A stretch of DNA of 64,000 bases from Salmonella bongori NCTC 12419 (GTDB lineage: Bacteria > Pseudomonadota > Gammaproteobacteria > Enterobacterales > Enterobacteriaceae): the NCBI RefSeq assembly GCF_000252995.1, contig NC_015761.1, forward strand, positions 1,674,001 to 1,738,000, in the 5' to 3' direction. Of the stretch, positions 1 to 7,975 are shown one piece after another. The notes below the pieces were generated by a model. That model searched no databases. It was not told the origin of the DNA and saw only the letters and a list, made by a program, of their open reading frames with translations. The number at the start of each line of letters is the position of its first letter. The stretch's first letter is position 1. The translations under genes were made by a program, and so were the position numbers.

Positions 1-1111
1 CAGCACGAAGTAAGGTTTTGGCCTGGGCATTAAGTTCTTCCTGACTCATTTGTTCAAACGGCGATGGATCGGGCGTAAATCCAGCCGTCACATCCGGCGT
101 AAAATGCCAGGCCGGTTTTTCGCCAGTGCCTAAGACTTTTTCCGCCATGATACGCCGATCAATCGTCATGCTTAGCGCCAGGCGAACGCGAGAATCCGCC
201 GTCGGCCCTTTTTGCGTATTAAAGGCATAATAGTAAGTTCCTAATTGCGGCGGCGTATAAACTTGTCCAGGAATATCTTTTAGCAACTTCTGGTACATAT
301 TTTTGGGGAAAGACTCAGTGATATCAATATCACCGGCAAGATAGCGTTTGGTCGCGGCAGATTCTTGGTTGATCGGTAAAAAAGTCACTTTTTGCAGCAC
401 CGTCTTCGCATTATCCCAATAATGCGTATTGGGCACGACCACCAGTTTTTCATTTACTATGCGCTCTTTAAGCACATAGGCGCCATTGCCGATCAGTTTC
501 CCCGGCATCGTCCAGTTTTTACCGCTTTCGACATTCGCCTTCTGGACCGGGTAAAAAGCAAAATTGGCGGTCAAACTGGCAAACCAGGGCAATGGTTTAT
601 CAAGCTGAACACGCAGAGTGTGCGCATCCACGGCGCTAACGCCAAGTTGATCCGGCGTGGTTTTACCGTCGATAATGGCCTGCGCATTGGTAATGCCAGC
701 CAGTGCAGCAAACCAGGCAAAGGGTGACAGCGTTTTAGGATCGACCAGACGTTGCCAGCTGTAGACAAAATCCTCAGCGGTCACGGGTGTTCCATCAGCC
801 CATTGCGCATTATCCCGCAACGTAAACGTCCAGATACGATTATCGTTGCTCTTCCATTGGGTGGCGACGCCAGGGATGATCTCCCCCTTTTCATTCTGGT
901 TAACCAACCCTTCAAACAGATCGCGTATCACCTGAATTTCAGGCAGCCCAACGGCTTTCGCTGGATCTAACGAGGCTGGCTCATCTTTGATATGACGCAC
1001 CAGTTCTTGTTTATCTGCCAGTACCGTCCCGCCGGGAACATCCGCAGCATATGCCAGGGAAAAACTGCTAACCAACAGCGCACAACAGGTAACTGAAACA
1101 GAATGCCTCAT
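1..1111 (-). CDS. mppA: Murein tripeptide-binding protein MppA, C-terminus cut by window edge
   Basis: Periplasmic solute-binding protein of the OppA/DppA family (SBP_bac_5). MppA binds the murein tripeptide L-Ala-gamma-D-Glu-meso-Dap and delivers it to the Opp permease for recycling. Reading from the ATG at 1111, the translation opens with a signal peptide (MRHSVSV, hydrophobic core, cleavage near AYA-AD) and continues with the family core, including ELVRHIKDEPASLDP and GEIIPGVATQW. About 370 codons are visible; the family is about 537 residues, so roughly the last third lies left of the window. It is divergent from mpaA, the gene for the enzyme that cleaves the same tripeptide, across 190 bp. 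The match to E. coli MppA is close throughout. Only the full 3' end cannot be judged. Confidence 0.95.
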   Translation of the reverse strand, partial: MRHSVSVTCCALLVSSFSLAYAADVPGGTVLADKQELVRHIKDEPASLDPAKAVGLPEIQVIRDLFEGLVNQNEKGEIIPGVATQWKSNDNRIWTFTLRDNAQWADGTPVTAEDFVYSWQRLVDPKTLSPFAWFAALAGITNAQAIIDGKTTPDQLGVSAVDAHTLRVQLDKPLPWFASLTANFAFYPVQKANVESGKNWTMPGKLIGNGAYVLKERIVNEKLVVVPNTHYWDNAKTVLQKVTFLPINQESAATKRYLAGDIDITESFPKNMYQKLLKDIPGQVYTPPQLGTYYYAFNTQKGPTADSRVRLALSMTIDRRIMAEKVLGTGEKPAWHFTPDVTAGFTPDPSPFEQMSQEELNAQAKTLLRA

Positions 1112-1301
1112 AGAATTTCCTCAAAGATGAGTGTAGTAACAGCGTAATTATTTGTTTCAGCTACAAGAAATGCAATTATCTTCCGGCAGAAAATTGATAT
1201 AGCGCCATAAGAATTTGTTGAGGGAAACCATTTGATCATCGTCGGCTTTTACACAACACTACGATAATTAGCCTCTCTGGTCTCAGCTTCGGGAAACGCG
1301 T

Positions 1302-2030
1302 ATGACTGTCACTCGCCCCCGTGCCGAACGCGGCGCATTTCCGCCTGGCACTGAACATTACGGACGTTCGCTACTTGGCGCGCCGCTTCTCTGGTTTCCG
1401 GCGCCTGCCGCCAGCCGCGAAAGTGGCCTGATACTGGCGGGTACTCACGGTGATGAGACATCATCTGTAGTCACGCTTTCCTGTGCGTTACGGACGTTAA
1501 ATCCGTCTCTTCGCCGCCATCATGTCGTCCTTGCTGTTAACCCCGACGGCTGCCAGCTTGGGTTAAGGGCCAATGCGAATGGCATTGATTTAAACCGTAA
1601 CTTCCCTGCAGCAAACTGGCAAGCCGGTGAGACAGTTTACCGCTGGAATAGCAGCGCGGAAGAACGCGATGTCGTGCTGTTAACCGGCGAACGCCCTGGC
1701 TCAGAACCCGAAACCCAGGCCCTTTGCCAGTTAATACATCAACTTCATCCCGCCTGGGTCGTCTCTTTTCACGACCCCCTGGCCTGTATTGAAGATCCTC
1801 GTCGTAGTGAACTCGGCGAATGGCTGGCCCATGCGTTTAATCTGCCGCTGGTGACCAGCGTAGGTTATGAAACGCCAGGTTCATTTGGCAGTTGGTGCGC
1901 CGATCTCAACCTGCACTGTATTACCGCCGAGTTCCCCCCTGTTTCCGCCGATGAAGCCAGCGAGAAATACCTGCCGGCCATGTCAGATCTCCTGCGCTGG
2001 CATCCTAAAGATGGAGTTGACCAGCTGTAA
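1302..2030 (+). CDS. mpaA: Murein peptide amidase MpaA (zinc carboxypeptidase family M14)
   Basis: Cytoplasmic gamma-D-Glu-Dap amidase that splits murein tripeptide into L-Ala-D-Glu and Dap during wall recycling. The 242-residue protein has the zinc motif HGDE near residue 49 (H and E ligands), the substrate-site stretch ANGIDLNRNFP, the third zinc histidine in VVSFHDPL, and the catalytic glutamate region ITAEFPP near the C-terminus. Length equals the E. coli enzyme. There is no signal peptide, as expected for a cytosolic recycling enzyme. Its neighbours act in the same pathway: mppA imports the substrate, and ycjG, convergent here, epimerises the dipeptide product. The last 26 bp overlap the 3' end of ycjG on the opposite strand. 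Confidence 0.95.
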   Translation: MTVTRPRAERGAFPPGTEHYGRSLLGAPLLWFPAPAASRESGLILAGTHGDETSSVVTLSCALRTLNPSLRRHHVVLAVNPDGCQLGLRANANGIDLNRNFPAANWQAGETVYRWNSSAEERDVVLLTGERPGSEPETQALCQLIHQLHPAWVVSFHDPLACIEDPRRSELGEWLAHAFNLPLVTSVGYETPGSFGSWCADLNLHCITAEFPPVSADEASEKYLPAMSDLLRWHPKDGVDQL

Positions 2031-2970
2031 AACGTAGCACGGGCTCAACATCAACCGCCAGCCATGTGGGGCCATCAAGATCGGCGAACCTAACCTGCGG
2101 CATAAGCGGCAGCGCGGCGTTAATCGCCCTTGAGGTGCAGAGCATACAGCCCAGCATCAGGCCGAAGCCTTGTTCTCGCGCTTCCGTTGCCAGCGCCAGC
2201 GCCTCAGTCAGGCCACCAGTTTTATCCAGTTTGATATTGATCATATCATAGCGCCCCGCCAGGGCTTTCAGACTACTACGGGTATGGCAGCTTTCATCCG
2301 CGCAAATAGGAAGTGGATGAATAAAATTCTCCAGGGCGGCATCGTCCTGAGCGGGTAGCGGTTGTTCCAGCATCGCCACGTTCAGATCCGCCAGTAACTG
2401 ACAACGCGCCGCCAGTCCCTCCAAACGCCATGACTCATTGGCGTCCACAATAAGCGTCGCCTCTGGTACCGCAGAACGGATCGCCACCATACGCTCGCTA
2501 ATCAGACGAGCGTCCAGTTTGATTTTTAGCAGCGTCGCCCCTTTTTCCCATAAGGCCGCGGCGCTGGCCGCCATCTGTTCCGGCGTGCCAATCACTACCG
2601 TTTGCGCGGTAGTGAAAACAGACTCCAGCGTCACGCCGAGTAAATCGGCAAGACTTTGCTGTTGCTGGCGGGCCTGTAAATCCCATAATGCGCTATCTAC
2701 CGCGTTGCGCGCCGCGCCTGCCGGCAATAATTTCTGCAAAGCTTCACGGGTGAGCCCATTTTCCAGTTGCGGCACAATACTCATGATTTGCGCCATGACC
2801 GAGGCATCACTTTCGCCATAGCGTGGATACGGGGTACATTCTCCTACGCCTTTTACGCCCTTGTCTTCCAGTTCGACAACAACAACGTGCGCTTCGCTTC
2901 GGCTGCCACGCGCAATAACAAAAGGCGTATGTAACGGCCAGGTTTCCTCGTATACCTTCACAGATCTCAT
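2005..2970 (-). CDS. ycjG: L-Ala-D/L-Glu epimerase
   Basis: Enolase-superfamily (muconate lactonising subgroup) epimerase converting L-Ala-D-Glu from recycled murein to L-Ala-L-Glu, which ordinary peptidases can then degrade. The 321-residue protein has the N-terminal capping domain and a beta-barrel with the expected residues: the KxK catalytic lysine motif in LLKIKLDA, metal ligands in IVDANESW, MLEQPL and ICADESC, and the second catalytic lysine in INIKLDKTGG. It is a minus-strand gene convergent with mpaA and overlapping it by 26 bp. Length and sequence match E. coli YcjG (AEE). The ATG at 2970 lies behind a plausible GGGGAAGAG ribosome-binding site. Confidence 0.95.
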   Translation of the reverse strand: MRSVKVYEETWPLHTPFVIARGSRSEAHVVVVELEDKGVKGVGECTPYPRYGESDASVMAQIMSIVPQLENGLTREALQKLLPAGAARNAVDSALWDLQARQQQQSLADLLGVTLESVFTTAQTVVIGTPEQMAASAAALWEKGATLLKIKLDARLISERMVAIRSAVPEATLIVDANESWRLEGLAARCQLLADLNVAMLEQPLPAQDDAALENFIHPLPICADESCHTRSSLKALAGRYDMINIKLDKTGGLTEALALATEAREQGFGLMLGCMLCTSRAINAALPLMPQVRFADLDGPTWLAVDVEPVLRFTAGQLHL

Positions 2971-3085
2971 CTCTTCCCCTCAGATAGCACCAGATGTGGC
3001 TCACTGCAAATAGTATTTGCCGTGTTAATGAATAATGTTTTAAACTAGTTTCCGGCGTTAACTATAAGTAAATAGGAACATAATT

Positions 3086-3592
3086 ATGTCACAAATTGTC
3101 TATTTCCAGGGTAATCCAGTAACAGTTGCCAACGTTATTCCTCAGACTGGTAACAAAGCCCAGGCTTTTACTCTTGTTGCAAAAGATCTTTCTGACGTTG
3201 CACTCAGCCAGTATGCAGGCAAACGCAAAGTGCTGAATATTTTCCCAAGCATTGATACTGGCGTATGCGCAGCATCAGTTCGTAAGTTTAACCAACTGGC
3301 CACAGAAGTGGAGAACACGGTTGTGTTGTGCGTTTCTGCTGACCTGCCCTTTGCGCAGTCGCGTTTTTGCGGCGCGGAAGGCCTGAGCAACGTTGTTACG
3401 CTTTCCACTCTGCGTAATGCCGATTTTCTGAAAAACTACGGCGTCGAAATTACTGATGGCCCGCTGAAAGGCCTGGCGGCGCGCGCAGTCATCGTGCTTG
3501 ACGAAAACGACAACGTTATTTTTAGCCAACTGGTAGATGAAATTACTCATGAGCCAGACTACGACGCCGCGCTTAATGTCCTGAAGGCCTAA
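3086..3592 (+). CDS. tpx: Lipid hydroperoxide peroxidase / thiol peroxidase Tpx
   Basis: Atypical two-cysteine peroxiredoxin reduced by thioredoxin. It detoxifies alkyl and lipid hydroperoxides in the periplasm-cytoplasm interface region (reported as periplasmic or cytosolic). At 168 residues it has the family length. The peroxidatic cysteine is C61 in the motif SIDTGVC and the resolving cysteine is C95 in QSRFCGAEG. Upstream of the ATG is an AT-rich leader with AGGAAC as the ribosome-binding site. The gene stands alone between ycjG and tyrR and is followed by a REP-like repeat and a bidirectional terminator. Confidence 0.97.
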   Translation: MSQIVYFQGNPVTVANVIPQTGNKAQAFTLVAKDLSDVALSQYAGKRKVLNIFPSIDTGVCAASVRKFNQLATEVENTVVLCVSADLPFAQSRFCGAEGLSNVVTLSTLRNADFLKNYGVEITDGPLKGLAARAVIVLDENDNVIFSQLVDEITHEPDYDAALNVLKA

Positions 3593-3640
3593 GCCATAGC
3601 CTGGTGGCGCTACGTTTGTCAGCGCTACAGGCGGTGCTCT
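3593..3640. repeat. REP-like palindromic element after tpx
   Basis: Directly after the tpx stop codon is a GC-rich stretch with the blocks GCCTGGTGGCGCTACG and CAGCGCTACAGGC. It resembles a diverged enterobacterial REP unit. It lies in the convergent tpx/tyrR gap, a usual place for such elements. Only one unit is visible, so the call rests on similarity to remembered REP consensus. Confidence 0.5.
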
Positions 3641-3650
3641 TTTGTCACAA

Positions 3651-3674
3651 GAAGGCCTCTATCCGGAGGCCTTC
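3651..3674. terminator. Bidirectional terminator between tpx and tyrR
   Basis: A 9-bp perfect stem (GAAGGCCTC / GAGGCCTTC) with a 6-nt loop is followed by CTTTTCC on the plus strand. It is close to both convergent stop codons and can serve both genes. Confidence 0.75.
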
Positions 3675-3680
3675 CTTTTC

Positions 3681-5222
3681 CTACTCTTCGCCTTTCTTCT
3701 GGCTCAGGCCATATTCACGCAGTTTATTGGCAATTGCTGTGTGTGATACTCCCAACCGCTTCGCCAGCTTACGCGTACTCGGATAGCTACGATAAAGCTG
3801 GGTCAGAACAGAACGTTCAAAACGGCTGGTAATGTCATCCAGCGAACCCTCCATCGCCTCCTCGCCGACGGCCACCGTCGCAGCGTCGTAATCAGGCAGC
3901 AAAATATCCTGCGGACGCAGCTCATAACCTTCCAGTTGCGTCAGCGCCCGGTAGATCGCGTTTTTAAGCTGACGTACGTTGCCTGGCCAGCCGTAACGGG
4001 TGAGTACAGTACTCAGGTCAGCGGACAGTTTCGGGCGCGGAACGCCCTGTTCATCGGCAAAACGCGCCACGAACAGCTCGGTCAACGGCATAATATCCTG
4101 CGGACAATCGCGCAGCGGCGGTAGATTAAGCGTCAATACGTTAAGCCGGTAATAGAGATCTTCGCGGAATAGTCCTTTTTGCACCAGCTCCACCAGATTC
4201 TTCTGTGTGGCGCAGATAACGCGCACATCAACATGAATTTCGTGATCTTCACCGACACGACGGAACGTACCGTCGTTAAGAAAACGCAACAGCTTCGCCT
4301 GCATCCGCGGCGACATTTCGCCAATTTCGTCCAACAAGACTGAACCGCCATTCGCCTGTTCAAAAAAGCCTTTTTTGCCTTCCGGCGCATGGCCGAACAG
4401 CTCACTTTCTACCGCGTCTTCCGGGATAGAGGCGCAGTTCAGCGCCAGGTACGGTTTCGCTGAACGTGGACTTGCCTGATGACACGCATGGGCGAAAAGA
4501 TCTTTTCCCGTTCCCGTATCGCCGGTAATGAGCAGCGGCGCGCTGAGCATCGCCAGTTTGTGCGCCTGTTCAACAACGTGTTTCATCCTGGGGCTCACGG
4601 CAATAATCTGGTTAAATGCGCTCAGATCCTGCGCGGATAAATTCTGCAACTGCCGCCCCATACGAATCGTGGAGCGCAGCATGACTACCGCGCCAGTCAG
4701 CACGTATTCGTCATTTTCGTTTTGCAAATGTACCGGCGTAATCTCCATCAGGAAATTTTGTCCGTTGATGACTACATGCTCGTTATGGGAGTTTTGCGGG
4801 TTGCCTTCCAGCCAGCGCTGAAAATTAAAGCCATTAATTAATTGCGCAGCGGTATGGTGGCGCATCCGCTCCTGGCTCTGGGCAAAGAGTTGACAACTCG
4901 CCGGGTTCGCCATCTCCACTTTGCTTTTCATATCCAGGGAGAGAACCGGTTCTGGCAGCGCCTCGAGCAGTGCACTCAGAGCCAGATGCTCACGTTCGGA
5001 CGGCATCCAGGGAACAGTACGGACATCCGTTACGCCAGAAATGCGGCGAATCTCGGCCATCAGGCTGCTAAAGTTGGTAAATTCCAGCTCAGCAAAATTA
5101 AGGTAAATTCGCCCGATGGGATCAATCTCGATACCGCGTAAATCAATGCTGCGCAACACCAGTAAATCGAGTAATTCGCGGGTAAGACCAAGTCGGTCTT
5201 CACAAAAGACTTCCAGACGCAT
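3681..5222 (-). CDS. tyrR: Transcriptional regulator TyrR of aromatic amino acid genes
   Basis: Master regulator of aromatic amino acid biosynthesis and transport, which represses or activates with Tyr, Phe or Trp as cofactors. From the ATG at 5222 it is 513 residues, the length of the E. coli protein; an in-frame ATG four codons upstream gives a non-conserved extension. Domains in order: ACT (about 1-75), PAS (about 80-190), AAA+ ATPase (about 200-430) with Walker A GDTGTGKD and Walker B VLLDEIGE, and a C-terminal HTH (TRKLAKRLGVSHTAIANKL). The GAFTGA loop needed for sigma-54 contact is missing: the sequence reads ESELFGHAPEGKKG. That is known for TyrR, which works with sigma-70. A TyrR box upstream suggests autoregulation. 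Confidence 0.96.
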   Translation of the reverse strand: MRLEVFCEDRLGLTRELLDLLVLRSIDLRGIEIDPIGRIYLNFAELEFTNFSSLMAEIRRISGVTDVRTVPWMPSEREHLALSALLEALPEPVLSLDMKSKVEMANPASCQLFAQSQERMRHHTAAQLINGFNFQRWLEGNPQNSHNEHVVINGQNFLMEITPVHLQNENDEYVLTGAVVMLRSTIRMGRQLQNLSAQDLSAFNQIIAVSPRMKHVVEQAHKLAMLSAPLLITGDTGTGKDLFAHACHQASPRSAKPYLALNCASIPEDAVESELFGHAPEGKKGFFEQANGGSVLLDEIGEMSPRMQAKLLRFLNDGTFRRVGEDHEIHVDVRVICATQKNLVELVQKGLFREDLYYRLNVLTLNLPPLRDCPQDIMPLTELFVARFADEQGVPRPKLSADLSTVLTRYGWPGNVRQLKNAIYRALTQLEGYELRPQDILLPDYDAATVAVGEEAMEGSLDDITSRFERSVLTQLYRSYPSTRKLAKRLGVSHTAIANKLREYGLSQKKGEE

Positions 5223-5292
5223 GGGAACCTTCACCTGATTAATGGACCATTAACTAGATGATAAGACACTATTCGGCTGGCAGGAAGGATTC

Positions 5293-5310
5293 TGTCAAGA
5301 AATATTGACA
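5293..5310. promoter_or_regulatory. TyrR box upstream of tyrR
   Basis: TGTCAA-N6-TTGACA is an 18-bp palindrome matching the TyrR consensus TGTAAA-N6-TTTACA with one symmetric change per half. It lies about 70 bp before the tyrR start codon. E. coli tyrR is known to be autorepressed through such a box, so the same loop is inferred here. Confidence 0.65.
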
Positions 5311-5369
5311 GTATGACGGAAAAATGGGCGCTGCGGTGTAAAGTCAGGCAATCAGCGCCCTTTGAACGG

Positions 5370-6431
5370 TTATTTCTCAGGCGACGTCTTATTTCTCTGC
5401 AACGTCTCTTTAAGCTGACCGATAAGCTGACGCCGGAAATCGCCGAGGCGGGGTTTATCATCGTCAACCCACGGCAATGGGCGGCATAATTCCATCGCTT
5501 TTATCCCTAACCGCGCCGTAAGTAGCCCTGCGCCAATCCCCTGCGCCGCGCGCGTAGACAGACGTGCTGCCAGATCCTGCGACATCCAGTCCATACCAAC
5601 TTCGCGTACCAGCTCACTGGCACCTGCAAATGCAATATTCAGTAATACCAGACGAAACAAACGGAGACGGCTGTAATACCCAAGCTCAATACCATACAAC
5701 ATGGCAATACGGTTAATCAGACGCAAATTACGCCAGGCGATAAACGCCATATCCACTAATGCCAGCGGACTTACGGCAATCATCAGAGTAGATTCCGCCG
5801 CAAAACGGCTAATTTCACGCCGCGCCTGGGTATCGAGCACAGGCTGTACCAGATGCGCATACAAACTGACAATTTCCCTGTCGTTTTGCGTTTCGTGAAT
5901 AGCAGCATACCAGCGTTGTAATGCCGGATGAGATTGATCAATACCCGCCTGCTGCGCCAGTTTTTCGCAAAATGCGCGACCTTTCCCAACGCTATGGCTA
6001 TGTAACAGTTCACGTGCCTCATCCCGCTCATGCGCCCGCTGGCGCAACCGCCATAATCGTCGCCACTCCGTGACCACCGATCCGACGCCAGCGCCAATGA
6101 TCAGCGCGCCTGCGGCACAGCCGCCTAAGGCGACCCAGTCCTGGGTTTGCCAGGCATTCATTGTCCACTGTACACCCTGCCCTACCACGCTCGCACCAAA
6201 CAGCGCCAGCCCTCCCATCACCATTTTACGCCACAGGCTGCGTTTGGGGCGCAGCGCGGCATTGACCGCCGCTTCTGCCACGCCTTCATCTTCCGGGCGC
6301 TCATCAATAGCCGCAGGCGCAAATGTGCGCGACTCCGCTTCGCTGAAAGTTTGCTGCGCTTTGAAGGCCGACGTAGGTTCCTCCTTCAGCGGTTCGGCAA
6401 AATCAATACGCGGTTTTAACGGTTCGCTCAT
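5370..6431 (-). CDS. ycjF: UPF0283 inner-membrane protein YcjF
   Basis: Family UPF0283 (DUF697) membrane protein of unknown biochemical role, usually paired with YcjX. The 353-residue protein has a polar N-terminus rich in Glu and Pro, two hydrophobic segments near residues 70-90 and 100-120 (WRKMVMGGLALFGASVVGQG and ALGGCAAGALIIGAGVGSV), and a C-terminal domain with further hydrophobic helices. Its start overlaps the ycjX stop by 4 bp (ATGA), indicating translational coupling. In E. coli both genes belong to the heat-shock regulon and are responsive to membrane stress; a sigma-32-like promoter before ycjX supports the same here. Confidence 0.92.
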   Translation of the reverse strand: MSEPLKPRIDFAEPLKEEPTSAFKAQQTFSEAESRTFAPAAIDERPEDEGVAEAAVNAALRPKRSLWRKMVMGGLALFGASVVGQGVQWTMNAWQTQDWVALGGCAAGALIIGAGVGSVVTEWRRLWRLRQRAHERDEARELLHSHSVGKGRAFCEKLAQQAGIDQSHPALQRWYAAIHETQNDREIVSLYAHLVQPVLDTQARREISRFAAESTLMIAVSPLALVDMAFIAWRNLRLINRIAMLYGIELGYYSRLRLFRLVLLNIAFAGASELVREVGMDWMSQDLAARLSTRAAQGIGAGLLTARLGIKAMELCRPLPWVDDDKPRLGDFRRQLIGQLKETLQRNKTSPEK

Positions 6432-7825
6432 CGCAGCTTATCTCCTATTAAAAACTCCAGCGCCGCGTCCAGACGAATGTGCGGTAGCGGTTTATCAACA
6501 TCCATCACCTGCGGACGAAAGGCTTCGAACTGAAAACCCTGGCTATCCCAGAACGCTTGTCCCGGCAAGCGAGAAGGCACCTCACCGGGGTAAACCGTTA
6601 GCGGCGCGCCGTCGCTCAAACGATTTCCGCGCAAGGCTGGAATTTTTTCACCATTGACCTCAATTACGCCGCTGGTAGTTGCCTGTACCGAAGCCAGTCC
6701 CAGGCAATCCATACTAATGCCTTCAAACGCGGCATTTTGCCAGGCGTCCTGAATGAGCTGCTGGAGCAAGGCCACCATATTGGCATGTTGGTCGAGGGTG
6801 ACATGGTCGGCTTTCGTCGCGGCGAACAGCAATTTATCAATCACCGGTGAGAATAATCGGCGAAACAGCGTCCGCTGGCCATAGTGAAAACTTTGCATCA
6901 ACTGCGTCAAGGCGAGACGCATATCATTAAACGCCTGCGGCCCGCTATTGAGCGGTTGCAGACAATCCACCAGCACAATCTGGCGATCAAAGCGTAGAAA
7001 ATGATTTTTGTAGAACCCTTTAACCACTTTTTCGCAATAGTAGTTAAATCGTTCACGCAGCATTCCGGCATTCGTTTGTTTATCCGCCTGCGCCAGTTTT
7101 GACTCGCCGAAGGCGTCCACATCCGGCCACGGGAAAAACTGCAATGCCGGCGCGCCCGCCATATCGCCCGGCAAAACAAATCGACCAGGTTGAATAAAAT
7201 GTAATCCCTGCGCTTTACACTGATGCAAATATTCCGTCCAGGCGGCAGCTATTTCCGCCAGCCGGTTTTCATCGGCGGGCGCCAGCGGATCGAGCCCCTC
7301 GCAAAGCTGTCGCCATTTCGCCGACCACTCCGCCCTTTGCCCTTGCAGTAGGCCATTCATCTGGCGGGACCAGCTTAAATAATCCTGCGCCAGCATGGGC
7401 AGATCAAGTAGCCATTCCCCGGGATAATCAACGATCTCCAGATACAATGTCGACGTATCTTTAAAATGACGCAGTAAAGCGTCGTTTGAACGATAGCGCA
7501 ATGCCAGCCGAATCTCACTGACGCCGCGTGTCGGGGTGGGCCAGGCAGGAGGATTGCCGTAGAGCTGGAGTACCCCTTCATCGTAGGTGAAACGGGGAGT
7601 CCCAAAATCACGTTGCGGTACACGCTTTACGCCAAGCAGACGTTCTTCGCGTACTGCGCTGAGCAATGGCAAACGCGCACCCGCGTGAACATTAAGCAAC
7701 TGGTTAACCATCGCGGTGATAAACGCCGTTTTACCGCTACGGCTCAACCCGGTTACAGCAAGGCGCAAGTGCCTGTCTACCCCACGATTGACCAGGGCGT
7801 TGAGTTCAGTTTTAAGTCGCTTCAT
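6428..7825 (-). CDS. ycjX: P-loop NTPase YcjX (DUF463)
   Basis: DUF463 nucleotide-binding protein, 465 residues from the ATG at 7825 (MKRLKTELN). The open frame extends upstream by 31 codons, but E. coli YcjX begins at the same methionine and the extension would run through the promoter. Walker A is GLSRSGKT near residue 27, followed by FITAMVNQLL. Later motifs include the DYPGEW switch region, IVLVDCLQPL and the ATKADHV guanine-type motif, so it resembles a GTPase. A cellular role is not established; heat-shock induction and linkage with ycjF suggest envelope stress. The neighbouring ycjW is divergent, leaving a 150-bp shared control region. Confidence 0.92.
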   Translation of the reverse strand: MKRLKTELNALVNRGVDRHLRLAVTGLSRSGKTAFITAMVNQLLNVHAGARLPLLSAVREERLLGVKRVPQRDFGTPRFTYDEGVLQLYGNPPAWPTPTRGVSEIRLALRYRSNDALLRHFKDTSTLYLEIVDYPGEWLLDLPMLAQDYLSWSRQMNGLLQGQRAEWSAKWRQLCEGLDPLAPADENRLAEIAAAWTEYLHQCKAQGLHFIQPGRFVLPGDMAGAPALQFFPWPDVDAFGESKLAQADKQTNAGMLRERFNYYCEKVVKGFYKNHFLRFDRQIVLVDCLQPLNSGPQAFNDMRLALTQLMQSFHYGQRTLFRRLFSPVIDKLLFAATKADHVTLDQHANMVALLQQLIQDAWQNAAFEGISMDCLGLASVQATTSGVIEVNGEKIPALRGNRLSDGAPLTVYPGEVPSRLPGQAFWDSQGFQFEAFRPQVMDVDKPLPHIRLDAALEFLIGDKLR

Positions 7826-7875
7826 TGCCATCCTGTTGAGCCTGAAGAGAAGAAAATTATAATGTACGCTTATGG

Positions 7876-7903
7876 AAATGGGGACAGGTTGTTGATTATC
7901 AAC
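7876..7903 (-). promoter_or_regulatory. Candidate sigma-32 promoter for ycjX-ycjF
   Basis: Read on the minus strand: GTTGATA, 13 bp, then CCCCATTT, about 50 bp before the ycjX ATG. This fits the heat-shock consensus CTTGAAA / CCCCATNT, best in the -10 element. E. coli ycjX is a known sigma-32 target. The -35 element is also one arm of the palindrome GTTGATTATCAAC. Confidence 0.6.
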
Positions 7904-7975
7904 CGCCTGTGTTGTCATCCGTGAGTGAACTCCATAAGATGTTCATCATTCGCTCTTCGATGGAGTTTCAGAAAT

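Noticed and set aside
6070..6657. 195-codon frame across the ycjF/ycjX junction on the plus strand
   Set aside because: Low-complexity Ala/Pro/Ser composition, antisense to two conserved genes, no start signal.
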